64,000 bases of DNA from JACVRW01 sp036407035 (GTDB lineage Bacteria > Actinomycetota > Thermoleophilia > Solirubrobacterales > Thermoleophilaceae). The notes beneath the pieces are model-generated. The model was not told where the DNA came from, ran no database searches, and saw only the letters and a program-made list of their open reading frames with translations. How positions within the stretch are numbered: the first letter of the stretch is position 1; each line of letters starts with the position of its first letter. The translations under genes were made by a program, and so were the position numbers. Positions 35,712-43,604 of the stretch are shown in pieces. The stretch is taken from NCBI GenBank assembly GCA_036407035.1, contig DASXAA010000107.1:1-64000 (forward strand). The letters are read 5' to 3'.

Positions 35712-37031
35712 TCACGTGCGTTGTGCGAGCCGGCGGCGGAGGTTGTCGACGGCCGTCTTGACCACCGGATCGGTGCGCACTGCTGCGCTGACGCGGTTGA
35801 TGGCGTGGAGCACCGTCGTGTGGTTGCGGTCCCCGATCCCGCGGCCGATCTCGGGCAGGCTGTGGTCGGTCAGCTCACGTGCGAGGTACATCGCGACCTG
35901 GCGCGCCGTGGCCACCGCGGCGCGTCTGTCGCGCGCCACCAGCGCTTTCGGCTCGACCCCGAACTCTTCGGCCGCGGCATCGAGGATCTCGGGCAGGTCG
36001 CAGTGCCGGCGACGTACGTCCTGCCCCAGCCGATCGAGCACGTGGCGGACAAGTTCCGGCGATGCCGCCTCGCCCTTGAGGGACGCGTACGCCACCACCC
36101 GGATCAGCGCTCCCTCCAAGGCCCTGACGCTCGATGAGACGTGGGTGGCGATCTCCTCCAGCACCTCAGGACCGACGTCCACGCCGTCGAGACGGGCCCG
36201 CTTCTCGAGGATCGCCCGCCGCACGTCCGTGCTGGGCGGCTCGAGCTCCACCACGAGCCCCGAACGGAACCGCTCTCTCAACCGCGCCTCGATGTCGGGC
36301 AGCTCGTCCGGGGTGCGGTCCGACGTGATAACCAGCTGGTGCCCGGCGTCGAGCAGCGCGTTGAACGTGTGGAAGAACTCCTCGCGTGTCCGCTCCCTGC
36401 CGGCGAGGAACTGCACGTCGTCGATCAGCACGATGTCCGCGCTCCGGAAGCGCTCCTTGAACGCGCTCGTCTCGTGGCGCCTGATCGCCGCGACGAAGTC
36501 GCTCGTAAACTCCTCGACCGTGGCGTAGCGGACACTCAACCCGGTCCCCCAGTGGCGCACGTAGTTGCCGATCGCGTGAAGGAGATGCGTCTTTCCGAGC
36601 CCGGGCGGGCCGTACATGAAGAGCGGGTTGTAGGCCTGCGCCGGCAGCTCCGCGACCGCCAGCGACGCCGCGTGGGCGAAGCGATTGCCGGCGCCGATCA
36701 CGAACTGCTCGAACGTGAACCGCGGGTTCAGGCGGTCGTCCTCGGCCGCCGCGGGCGAGCGGGGCGCCGCCGGGCGCGGCTGCCAGTCGCCGCCGACGAT
36801 CTCGACGACGGTCCTGTCGCCCAGGCAGCGGCTCGCGGCGCGCCGGAGCAGCGGCAGATAGCGCTCGCCGACCGACGTGCGGATGTGCTCCGGCGCCCGG
36901 ACGTAGAGGACGTTGCCCTCGATCCCGGCGAGCTCCAGCGGCTCGAGCCAGATGTGGAACTTGAAGTCGGGGGTCTCCCGTCTCAGCTCCGATCGGATGT
37001 CGTCCCAGGTCGACTCGAGCGGTTCACGCAC
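35712..37031 (-). CDS. dnaA: Chromosomal replication initiator DnaA
   Basis: A 439-residue AAA+ initiator. Domain I is residues 1-80, then a short linker, the AAA+ core with Walker A GPPGLGKTHL (141-150) and Walker B VLIDDVQFLAGRERT, and domain IV with the DnaA-box-binding signature DRNHTTVLHA near the C-terminus. The linker domain II is only about 20 residues, shorter than in Streptomyces. GTG start at 37031. The upstream AGGAGGG is about 10-14 bases away, so the ribosome-binding site is loosely placed. Confidence 0.96.
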   Translation of the reverse strand: MREPLESTWDDIRSELRRETPDFKFHIWLEPLELAGIEGNVLYVRAPEHIRTSVGERYLPLLRRAASRCLGDRTVVEIVGGDWQPRPAAPRSPAAAEDDRLNPRFTFEQFVIGAGNRFAHAASLAVAELPAQAYNPLFMYGPPGLGKTHLLHAIGNYVRHWGTGLSVRYATVEEFTSDFVAAIRRHETSAFKERFRSADIVLIDDVQFLAGRERTREEFFHTFNALLDAGHQLVITSDRTPDELPDIEARLRERFRSGLVVELEPPSTDVRRAILEKRARLDGVDVGPEVLEEIATHVSSSVRALEGALIRVVAYASLKGEAASPELVRHVLDRLGQDVRRRHCDLPEILDAAAEEFGVEPKALVARDRRAAVATARQVAMYLARELTDHSLPEIGRGIGDRNHTTVLHAINRVSAAVRTDPVVKTAVDNLRRRLAQRT

Positions 37032-37304
37032 AGGCGGTCGTGACCCTCCTCAGGGTTCTCGTTGGTGATCTCGAACGGGGGAGGAACTTGCGGGTCCACG
37101 ATCCCGCTGCCCTCGGAGAAGGCGAGTGTACACCCGACTCCGTGGGCCCCCGCCGGCTCTCCGGGGACCATTTCGCAAAACGCGGGAAAAGCGCCGAGAC
37201 CGCTTCCGAGGCGGTTGTCGACAGGGAAGTGAACAGGTGTGCGCGGGGCGATCTTGTACCCTGGCCTGCGCGCGGCGCGCACGACTCGCCACGCCCCCAA
37301 TTCG
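37032..37304. other. dnaA-rpmH divergent intergenic region
   Basis: 273 bp between divergent starts. It has a -10-like TACACT for dnaA (37125-37130, minus), a DnaA-box-like TTGTCGACA (37215-37223; one mismatch to TTGTCCACA) and a locally A-rich stretch (about 37170-37195, TTTCGCAAAACGCGGGAAAA). These are compatible with a compact origin shared with the dnaA-dnaN spacer, but box density is low. Confidence 0.4.
37125..37130 (-). promoter_or_regulatory. Candidate -10 of dnaA (TACACT)
   Basis: Minus-strand TGTACACT places a TACACT hexamer about 94 nt upstream of the dnaA start. The same hexamer precedes hemB. No matching -35 was found. Confidence 0.35.
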
Positions 37305-37439
37305 ATGAAGCGCACCTATCAGCCCAAGAAGCGCAAGCGCGCCCGGACCCACGGGTTCCGCGCCCGGATGCGCACGCGTGCCGGTCGCCGGTTGCTGCAG
37401 CGACGGCGGAGCAAGGGCCGGAAGCGGCTCACGCCATAG
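37305..37439 (+). CDS. rpmH: 50S ribosomal protein L34
   Basis: A 44-residue, highly basic protein (MKRTYQPKKRKRARTHGFRA...), the standard L34 length. It starts at ATG 37305 with no upstream extension of the family type. It is divergent from dnaA and two bases before rnpA, the universal rpmH-rnpA pairing. Confidence 0.97.
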   Translation: MKRTYQPKKRKRARTHGFRARMRTRAGRRLLQRRRSKGRKRLTP

Positions 37440-37441
37440 CC

Positions 37442-37825
37442 ATGGCCGACCGCGCGCGCCGCAGGCGCCGGCGACTCTCCCGCAGCGGCGAGTTCGAGCG
37501 CGTATACCGCGAGGGCCGCTCGCATGCCAGCCGCTACCTGGTCGTCTACGCCTTTCCGCGGCCGGACGACGACGAGGATCCCCGGCTCGGCATCTCGGTC
37601 GGCCGGAAGCTGGGCGGCGCGGTGGAGCGCAACCGCGTGAAGCGCCTCCTGCGCGACGCGTTCTGGGCGCGCGCCGGTGAGCTGAAGGAGGGGCACGACT
37701 TCGTGATCGTCGCCCGGCCCGCGGCCGGCGAGCTGGCCGATCAGGGAGGCGGGCGTGCGATCGAGGAGGCCCTGGGCGAGGTGCTCGCGAGCGCCGGCCT
37801 CGCGCGCGAGGAGGCCGGCGAGTGA
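37442..37825 (+). CDS. rnpA: Ribonuclease P protein component
   Basis: A 127-residue basic protein that assists RNase P RNA in cutting tRNA precursors. It has LSRSGEFERVYREGRS and the signature RNRVKRLLRDAFW (RNR box). ATG at 37442 is two bases after rpmH. Its end overlaps yidD by four bases (GTGA). The RNA component (rnpB) is not in the window. Confidence 0.96.
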   Translation: MADRARRRRRRLSRSGEFERVYREGRSHASRYLVVYAFPRPDDDEDPRLGISVGRKLGGAVERNRVKRLLRDAFWARAGELKEGHDFVIVARPAAGELADQGGGRAIEEALGEVLASAGLAREEAGE

Positions 37826-38073
37826 CCGTCCTCCGGACGATCGTCCTCGCGCCGATCCGCCTGTACCAGCGGGGGATCTCGCCCGCCCTGCCGGCCCGCT
37901 GCAAGTACCATCCGACGTGCTCCGCGTACGCGGTCGAGGCCGTCAAGCAGTACGGAGTGGCGCGCGGTCTGGTCCTCGCCGCGTGGCGGCTGTTGCGCTG
38001 CAATCCCTGGAGCAACGGCGGCGTCGACTACGTTGAGGACCAGACCCTCTTCCGTAGCCGGCCCCAGGTCTAG
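37822..38073 (+). CDS. yidD: Membrane protein insertion efficiency factor YidD
   Basis: An 83-residue protein from GTG 37822 with the family signature: PIRLYQRGISPALPARCKYH, PTCSAYAVEAV and RLLRCNPWSNGGVD. The conserved cysteines are present. It is a small amphipathic helper of membrane insertion encoded between rnpA and yidC, as in most bacteria. Confidence 0.95.
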   Translation: MTVLRTIVLAPIRLYQRGISPALPARCKYHPTCSAYAVEAVKQYGVARGLVLAAWRLLRCNPWSNGGVDYVEDQTLFRSRPQV

Positions 38074-38075
38074 AC

Positions 38076-38978
38076 ATGTACATCGCCAACGTCGTCCAGC
38101 CCCTAGTCGATGCCTGCCAATGGGTGCTCGAGTTCTGGCACGACCGGCTCGGCGACTTCGACGGCAGCTGGGGCTGGTCGATCATCCTGCTGACCTTCAC
38201 GGTCCGGCTCTTCATCCTGCCGCTCACCTTCAAGGGCGTGAAGGGGATGCAGCGGCTCCAGCAGCTTCAGCCCGAGATCAAGCGGATCCAGGAGCGCTAC
38301 AAGGACGACCGCCAGCGCATGAACCAGGAGGTCATGGCCTTCTACCAGCGGGAGAAGGTCAACCCGCTGAGCTCGTGCATGCCGCTGATCCTGCAGATCC
38401 CGTTCTTCATCGCGCTGTTCTCGCTGCTGCGGTCGCAGACCTTCAAGGACGACATCGCCGGCAACCCGGGATTCCTGTTCATCGACAACCTGGCGCACAA
38501 GGCGACCGGGGGAGTGCTGGTCACGCTGATCGTGCTCTACGTCGGCACGCAGTTGATCGCGAGCGCGATCACGGCGTTCTCGGCGGATCCCACGCAGCGG
38601 CGAATCATGCTCGCGATGCCGTTCGTCTTCGTGGTCTTCATCCTCAACTTCCCCGCCGGCCTGATCGTGTACTGGATCACGACGAACGTCTGGACGATCG
38701 GGCAGCAGCTGCTCGTCAGAAAGCTCTATCCGAAGCCCGCGCCGATCGAGCCGAGTGAGGACGGCGACGCGCCGAAGCCCGCCCGCGGCAAGCCGCCGTC
38801 GGAGCAACCCGCCGGCGCGGCGGCGTTGACCGACGGAGCCGACAAGAAGGAGAAGGCGAAGGAGAAGGTGCCGGCCCGCTCCGGGAAGGGATCGGGCGGC
38901 GGCAACGGCAGCGGGGCCGCCAAGGCGCCCCCGCCCAACCCGCGCAAGAAGAAGAAGCGGTCTGGCCGGCGCCGCTGA
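38076..38978 (+). CDS. yidC: Membrane protein insertase YidC/Oxa1
   Basis: A 300-residue insertase of the Gram-positive type, lacking the big periplasmic domain. The core has GWSIILLTFTVRLFILPLTF containing the conserved hydrophilic-groove Arg, then CMPLILQIPFFIALFSLLRS and FPAGLIVYWITTNVWTIGQQ. The C-terminal about 80 residues are Pro/Lys/Gly-rich and end in PRKKKKRSGRRR, a basic tail that may contact ribosomes. ATG 38076, two bases after yidD. Confidence 0.96.
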   Translation: MYIANVVQPLVDACQWVLEFWHDRLGDFDGSWGWSIILLTFTVRLFILPLTFKGVKGMQRLQQLQPEIKRIQERYKDDRQRMNQEVMAFYQREKVNPLSSCMPLILQIPFFIALFSLLRSQTFKDDIAGNPGFLFIDNLAHKATGGVLVTLIVLYVGTQLIASAITAFSADPTQRRIMLAMPFVFVVFILNFPAGLIVYWITTNVWTIGQQLLVRKLYPKPAPIEPSEDGDAPKPARGKPPSEQPAGAAALTDGADKKEKAKEKVPARSGKGSGGGNGSGAAKAPPPNPRKKKKRSGRRR

Positions 38979-38994
38979 GCGCGGCCGAGGGGAC

Positions 38995-39693
38995 ATGAGC
39001 GTCGCCGACGAGGAGCCCCGGGCCGAGGAGCTTGTAGCCGAGGGAGACGGAGAGACCCTTGGCGAGGCGAAGTGGAACGCCATGAAGCGCCTGGAGCCGC
39101 GCTTCCCGGGCGTCACGGCCGACTGCGTCCGGTTCGACGTGGTCGAGGAGCCGGCGGGCGGGCGGCCCGCTCGCGTGCGGGGGGAGGTCGACGTCGAGGC
39201 CTGGCGCGAGGTGGCCGACGCGATCCCGGACGAGCCGGGCGAGCGCGTGCGCGCGATCGTCGGCCGCGTGGTCCACGCTCTCGGGCTCGAGGCGACGGTG
39301 GACATCGAGGAGGGCCCCGACGAGATCCGGGCGACCGTCAACGGCGACGAGCTGGGGCTCCTGATCGGCAAGCACGGGGCGACGATCGACGCCCTGCAGC
39401 ACCTCGCGTTCCGGGCCGCCTTCCGCGGGCGGGAGGAGCGCAAGCAGGTGGTGGTCGACGCGGCTGGCTACCGGGAGCGGCGCGAGGCCGCGCTGCACCG
39501 GATGGCGGACCGGGCGGCGTCGGATGCGCTCCGCTACGACCGCCCGGTCGAGCTCGAGCCGATGCGGCCGGCCGAGCGCAAGATCGTGCACCTGTACCTG
39601 CGCGAGCGCACCGACGTGGAGACGCACAGCGAGGGCGACGAGCCTGACCGCCGGCTCGTCGTGTCGCCCGTGCAGGCATTCCGCGAGCGCTGA
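38995..39693 (+). CDS. khpB: Jag/KhpB RNA-binding protein
   Basis: A 232-residue protein with an N-terminal Jag-N-like segment (about 17-45), a KH domain with GLLIGKHGATIDALQHLAFR (about 121-140) and a C-terminal R3H domain including ERKIVHLYLRERTDVETHSE. KhpB/Jag binds many RNAs and affects cell elongation and division in Gram-positives. ATG 38995. Its TGA at 39691-39693 overlaps the likely CTG start of rsmG. Confidence 0.93.
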   Translation: MSVADEEPRAEELVAEGDGETLGEAKWNAMKRLEPRFPGVTADCVRFDVVEEPAGGRPARVRGEVDVEAWREVADAIPDEPGERVRAIVGRVVHALGLEATVDIEEGPDEIRATVNGDELGLLIGKHGATIDALQHLAFRAAFRGREERKQVVVDAAGYRERREAALHRMADRAASDALRYDRPVELEPMRPAERKIVHLYLRERTDVETHSEGDEPDRRLVVSPVQAFRER

Positions 39694-40409
39694 GCGTTTC
39701 ACGGGAAACGGAGGCGCTGGTCGACCGGTACGGCCTGCCCGCCGGCGCGGCGCGCGGGTTCGAGCTGCTGCTCGAGGCGTTGGCGGCCGAGGCCGATCCG
39801 CACACGAGCGTGAGCGCGCCCGAGGAGGCCGTAAGCGTGCACGTGGGCGACAGCCTGTCGGGTCTCGAGGTCGAGGCGGTGCGCGCGGCCCGGCGGTTGG
39901 CGGACGTGGGCGCCGGAGCCGGCTTCCCCGGGCTGGTGCTCGCGATCGCACTGCCGGGAACGCGCGTGGACCTGATCGAGTCGGCGCGGCGCAAGGGCGC
40001 CGTGATCGCGCGGCTGGCCCAGGCGGCGCACGCGGACAACGCGCGCGCCGTGGTGGCGCGCGCGGAGGAGTGGGCCTCCGCTCCGGCGGCGGCCGGCGGC
40101 GGCCGGGAGGCCTACGACGTCGTGACCGCGCGGGCGGTGGCGCCGCTCGCGGTGCTGGCCGAGTACGCGGCGCCGCTGCTCGTGGAGGGCGGCGTCCTGG
40201 CCGCGTGGAAGGGTCGCCGCGACGCCTCGGAGGAGGCGGCCGGCGCGGTGGCGGCGGAGCGGCTCGGGATGGAGGCCGAGGAGGTCCTGCGGGTGACGCC
40301 GTTCCCGGGCGCCGAGCAGCGGCACCTGCACGTGATGCGCAAGGTGGCGCCGACGCCGGCGGGGTTCCCGCGGCGACCGGGGATGGCGCGGAAGCGGCCG
40401 CTGGGGTAG
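39690..40409 (+). CDS. rsmG: 16S rRNA m7G527 methyltransferase RsmG
   Basis: A SAM-dependent methyltransferase (GidB) of about 239 residues. SAM motif I is LADVGAGAGFPGLVLAIALP, followed by VDLIESARRKGAVIARLA. The N-terminus reads (M)SVSRETEALVDRYGLP. RsmG proteins commonly begin with VSRET or MFHVK because parS DNA lies there, which supports starting at CTG 39690 (CTGA overlap with khpB). The next usable TTG (39780) would remove the first helix. rsmG is the usual neighbour of parA/parB. Confidence 0.88.
   Translation: MSVSRETEALVDRYGLPAGAARGFELLLEALAAEADPHTSVSAPEEAVSVHVGDSLSGLEVEAVRAARRLADVGAGAGFPGLVLAIALPGTRVDLIESARRKGAVIARLAQAAHADNARAVVARAEEWASAPAAAGGGREAYDVVTARAVAPLAVLAEYAAPLLVEGGVLAAWKGRRDASEEAAGAVAAERLGMEAEEVLRVTPFPGAEQRHLHVMRKVAPTPAGFPRRPGMARKRPLG
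39695..39711. other. parS-like site at the start of rsmG
   Basis: CGTTTCACGGGAAACGG, identical over 17 bases to the site in dnaN. The 14-bp core (39696-39709) is one base from consensus parS and encodes VSRET of RsmG. It lies about 0.8 kb upstream of parA, a common parS position. Confidence 0.7.
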
Positions 40410-40531
40410 GGCTGCCGCGCGCGAGGCCGGAGCCCGCGCTCACGCGGCCGGGCGGCCCGGGCAGGAATCCCCGGTTCGGCGGCGAACCTAATGGTGTTCC
40501 GACCGCTGCCACCACTACCTTCGGGCCGTCC

Positions 40532-41290
40532 ATGGGCACCGTCTATGCCGTCGCCAACCAGAAGGGCGGGGTGGGGAAGACCACCACCGCCGTCAACCTC
40601 GGCGCGAGCGTCGCCGACGCCGGCCACCCGACCCTGCTCGTCGACCTCGATCCCCAGTGCAACGCCACCGTCGCCCTTGGCCTGCCCAAGGACCTGAGCC
40701 CGAACATCTACGACGTGGTCATCGGCGACCTCACGCTGCCCGAGGCCGCCGGCGCGACCTCGATCGAGCGGCTCGACGCCGTTCCGTCCACTCCCGAGCT
40801 CGCCGGCGCCAACGTGGAGCTGCCGCGGATGCCCGGCTCCGAGACCCGCATGCGCGAGCAGCTCGGCGACGTGCGCGAGGGCTATCTCTTCACCCTGCTC
40901 GACTGCCCGCCCTCGCTCGGCCCGTTGACCGTCAACGCGCTCGTCGCGGCCGACAAGGTGATCGTCCCCGTCCAGACCGAGTACTTCGCGCTCGAGGGCC
41001 TCGCCCAGCTGCTCGACACGCTGTCGCTGATCCAGCGCGAGCTGAACCCGCGGCTGACCGTCGCCGGGTTGATCCTGACGATGCACGACGGCCGCACGAG
41101 GCTCGCGCGCGACGTCGAGCGCGAGGTGCGCGAGCACTTCCCCGAGCTCGTGTTCGAGACCGTGATTCCGCGCAACATCCGGCTGGGCGAGGCGCCGAGC
41201 TTCGGCGTCCCGGGCATCAGGCACGCGCCCCACAGCCCGGGGACGGCGGCCTACCTGCGGCTGGCGAAGGAGGTGGCCGCCCGTGGCTGA
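40532..41290 (+). CDS. parA: Chromosome-partitioning ATPase ParA (Soj)
   Basis: A 252-residue Walker-type ATPase. The deviant Walker A is NQKGGVGKTTTAVNLGASVA (about residues 9-28), Walker A' is LLVDLDPQCNATVALG and Walker B is FTLLDCPPSLG. It starts with ATG 40532 (MGTVYAVANQKGG). It forms the nucleoid-bound gradient that moves ParB-parS complexes. The 122-nt gap after rsmG presumably holds its promoter. It overlaps parB by eight bases. Confidence 0.95.
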   Translation: MGTVYAVANQKGGVGKTTTAVNLGASVADAGHPTLLVDLDPQCNATVALGLPKDLSPNIYDVVIGDLTLPEAAGATSIERLDAVPSTPELAGANVELPRMPGSETRMREQLGDVREGYLFTLLDCPPSLGPLTVNALVAADKVIVPVQTEYFALEGLAQLLDTLSLIQRELNPRLTVAGLILTMHDGRTRLARDVEREVREHFPELVFETVIPRNIRLGEAPSFGVPGIRHAPHSPGTAAYLRLAKEVAARG

Positions 41291-42158
41291 CCGTGGCATG
41301 GGGCGCGGCCTCGCGGCGATCCTGCCGCGCGCCGCAGACGACGAGGGCGGCCTGCGGGACGTCCCCGTCGACCTGATCAGGCCGAATCCGCGGCAGCCCC
41401 GCCGCAGCTTCGACGAGCAGGCGCTCGCCGAGCTCGCCGAGTCGATCACGGCGCGGGGCGTGCTGCAACCGATCGTCGTGCGGCCGCTCGCCGGCGGTTA
41501 CTACGAGCTCGTAGCCGGCGAGCGGCGGCTGCGCGCGGCGCGGATCGCCGAGCTCGACTCGATACCGGCGGTCGTCCGCGACGCCGACGACTGGGAGCGG
41601 CTCGACCTGGCGCTCGCCGAGAACATGGCGCGCGTGGACCTGAACCCGGTCGAGGAGGCGCGCGCCTGCGCGATGCTCGTGGACGACCTCGGGCTCACCA
41701 AGGAGGAGGTCGGGCGCCGCGTGGGCCGCAGCCGCGTGGCGATCTCGAACCTGATCCGGCTCCTGGCGCTGCCCGAGGAGGCACTCGAGCTGATCGAGGG
41801 CGGCCGGCTCTCCGAGGGCCACGGCCGCGCGATCCTGCTCTGCAAGGACCACGCCACCCGCCGCCGGCTGGCGTTCGAGGCCCGCGACGGCGCCTGGTCG
41901 GTGCGCGAGACCGAGCGCCGCGCCCGCGAGGCCGGGGAGCCGCCGATGCGCCGCGCGCGCGATGGCGTCGTGGTGCACCCGGACCTCGCCGAAGCGCTCG
42001 CGGCGGCCGAGGACGCCCTCTCCGCCGCGCTCGGCCACGAGGCGAAGGCGCGCGCCCGCGGCGACCGCTGCGTGGTCGAGATCTCCTTCGAGAGTCCGGC
42101 CGAGGCGGTCCGCTTGGCCGAGCGCCTGCTGGCCGCCGGCGGCCGTCGGGCGGCCTGA
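41283..42158 (+). CDS. parB: Chromosome-partitioning protein ParB (Spo0J)
   Basis: A 291-residue CTP-dependent clamp that loads at parS. The N-domain carries the conserved VPVDLIRPNPRQPRRSFDEQ and the box II motif ELVAGERRLRAARIA, which contains the GERR CTP-binding residues. A helix-turn-helix follows (TKEEVGRRVGRSRVAISNLI), and the C-terminal about 60 residues form the dimerisation domain. GTG start at 41283. Two parS-like sites are within 6 kb. Confidence 0.96.
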   Translation: MADRGMGRGLAAILPRAADDEGGLRDVPVDLIRPNPRQPRRSFDEQALAELAESITARGVLQPIVVRPLAGGYYELVAGERRLRAARIAELDSIPAVVRDADDWERLDLALAENMARVDLNPVEEARACAMLVDDLGLTKEEVGRRVGRSRVAISNLIRLLALPEEALELIEGGRLSEGHGRAILLCKDHATRRRLAFEARDGAWSVRETERRAREAGEPPMRRARDGVVVHPDLAEALAAAEDALSAALGHEAKARARGDRCVVEISFESPAEAVRLAERLLAAGGRRAA

Positions 42159-42209
42159 TCCGCGGCCGGGACATCCGGCGGACCGACGCTACAATCTTGC
42201 CCCGCACGC

Positions 42210-42283
42210 GGGCGATTAGCTCAGTCGGTTAGAGCGCGTCTCTGATAAGGACGAGGTCCCTGGTTCGAGTCCAGGATCGCCCA
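42210..42283 (+). tRNA. trnI: tRNA-Ile (anticodon GAT)
   Basis: A full 74-nt cloverleaf. The acceptor stem is GGGCGAT/ATCGCCC (42210-42216 with 42276-42282) and the D-arm GCTC...GAGC. The anticodon loop is CTGATAA, giving GAT (Ile), and the T-arm is CCTGG-TTCGAGT-CCAGG. The discriminator base is A at 42283. The 3' CCA is not encoded. It stands alone between parB and the DUF151 gene, followed by a strong hairpin. Confidence 0.97.
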
Positions 42284-42298
42284 TGACAGGCGAGTGCC

Positions 42299-42323
42299 AG
42301 AGCCCCCGGAGACAGGGGGCTCT
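42299..42323 (+). terminator. Terminator hairpin after tRNA-Ile
   Basis: AGAGCCCCC (42299-42307) pairs with GGGGGCTCT (42315-42323) over nine bases around a 7-nt loop. The following TCACG has no real U-run. Its location just past the tRNA suggests transcription termination or 3'-end processing. Confidence 0.7.
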
Positions 42324-42361
42324 TCACGTCGGGAGCCGTCCGCACCGCTTCCCCGCGCGTC

Positions 42362-42367
42362 TAGACT
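42362..42367 (+). promoter_or_regulatory. Candidate -10 (TAGACT) for the DUF151 gene
   Basis: CTAGACT at 42361-42367 gives the same TAGACT hexamer as the gyrB promoter candidate. It lies after the tRNA terminator and about 40 nt before the GTG at 42408. The -35 is not evident. Confidence 0.35.
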
Positions 42368-42407
42368 GTCGAAAGGAGTCCAGACCCGATCTCAGGGACG
42401 GTCGCCA

Positions 42408-42902
42408 GTGCAGGAGATGGTCATCTACGGCGTGAGCTTCGACATGGTCGGCAAGCAGCCGATCGTGTTGCTGAAGACGCGCGACGGCAACAAGTTCCTG
42501 CCGATCTGGATCGGCCATCCGGAGGCCGCCGCGATCCTCATGAAGCTGCAGGGCGCCAACACGCCGCGGCCCATGACCCACGACCTGATCAGCGAGATGC
42601 TGTCCGAGCTCGAGGTCACCTGCACCCGCGTCGCGGTCACCGAGCTGCGGGAGAACACCTTCTACGCCGAGGTGACGCTCCAGCTGAACGGGCGCGAGAT
42701 CCCGATCGACTCGCGTCCGTCGGACGCGCTGGCGCTGGCGGTGCGGACGGGCGCGCCGATCTTCGCCGCCGAGGACGTGATCTCGGAGTCGGCGATCGAG
42801 TTTGAGCACGAGGTGGAGGACACGGAGGAGGTTGTCGAGAAGTTCAAGGACTTTCTCGACAATGTGACGCCTGAGGATTTTGCTTCGGGTGAGGACCAGT
42901 AG
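42408..42902 (+). CDS. Bifunctional nuclease family protein (DUF151)
   Basis: A 164-residue protein from GTG 42408; ATG 42417 is an alternative. The DUF151 core is VLLKTRDGNKFLPIWIGHPE, then LISEMLSELEVTCTRVAVTE, TFYAEVTLQLNG and IDSRPSDALALAVRTGAPIF. The C-terminus is acidic (EFEHEVEDTEEVVEKFKDFL). The family is named for a plant/bacterial protein with reported DNase/RNase activity, but its role in bacteria is not settled. Context is the parAB locus. Confidence 0.9.
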   Translation: MQEMVIYGVSFDMVGKQPIVLLKTRDGNKFLPIWIGHPEAAAILMKLQGANTPRPMTHDLISEMLSELEVTCTRVAVTELRENTFYAEVTLQLNGREIPIDSRPSDALALAVRTGAPIFAAEDVISESAIEFEHEVEDTEEVVEKFKDFLDNVTPEDFASGEDQ

Positions 42903-42980
42903 CGCGGTTCTCCGGCGGCGCCTCCTGTGGTCGGCCCGGTTGCCCGGCGTCCTTGAACTGGATGGGCTGGTGCAGCGGGG

Positions 42981-43604
42981 CTAAGGGTTCAGGCGTTGTG
43001 CCGGGCCCGTTCCGTATAGCGCCAGGACCTTTCCCGCCGCAGTCTCGTCTCTGACCAGCTCCAACGCCGCCTCCGCGATCGCCTCCATCGGGACCGGCGT
43101 CGGTCGCTCGGCTCGCTCCGCCGCGCTCATCTGCCGCAGCTCCTCCTGCGCTCTCTCCGTCGCGATCCAGTCGGGGGCGATGCAGTTCACGCGCACGTTC
43201 TTTCGCTCGTGGAGCGGTGCCAGGGTGGATGTGAAGCGGATTAGGCCGGCCTTTGCGGCGGCGTACTCCGGTGACTGGTAGTCGGCGAGCCCTAGGCCCG
43301 CTACCGATGCGATGTTCACGACCGCGCCTCCGCCGGCGCGGTTCATCGGATCGAGCGCCAGCTGGGTCGCCAGCATCGCGCTCCGGAGGTTCAGGTCGAG
43401 GAGCGCGGTCCATTCGGCTGGGGTTGCGTCCGGGAAGTGCGGCTCGATGTGGCCTCCTCCGCCCGCGTTGTTCACGAGGATGTGGGGGCCCGGCGCCGCG
43501 GCCGCGACGACGACGGTGCCCTCGTGCGCGAGCCGCCTCGCGATCGCCCTGCCGGTGTGGACGGCGGCGCCCGTCACGACCGCGATGCGGCCGGGGAGCT
43601 CCAA
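42981..43604 (-). CDS. Shortened SDR-family oxidoreductase
   Basis: A 207-residue Rossmann protein from TTG 43604, directly after the stop of the aminotransferase gene. It has VVTGAAVHTGRAIARRL (TGxxxGxG), then NNAGG, a catalytic Ser in VNIASVAGLGL and YAAAK (YxxxK). Between EGTVVVAAAA and PGPHILVNNAGG about 35-40 residues normally holding β2-αC-β3, including the acidic residue that sets NAD/NADP choice, are missing. The frame is intact, so it could be a functional minimal SDR, but degeneration is equally possible. Codon use is slightly less GC-biased than in its neighbours. Confidence 0.65.
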   Translation of the reverse strand: MELPGRIAVVTGAAVHTGRAIARRLAHEGTVVVAAAAPGPHILVNNAGGGGHIEPHFPDATPAEWTALLDLNLRSAMLATQLALDPMNRAGGGAVVNIASVAGLGLADYQSPEYAAAKAGLIRFTSTLAPLHERKNVRVNCIAPDWIATERAQEELRQMSAAERAERPTPVPMEAIAEAALELVRDETAAGKVLALYGTGPAQRLNP

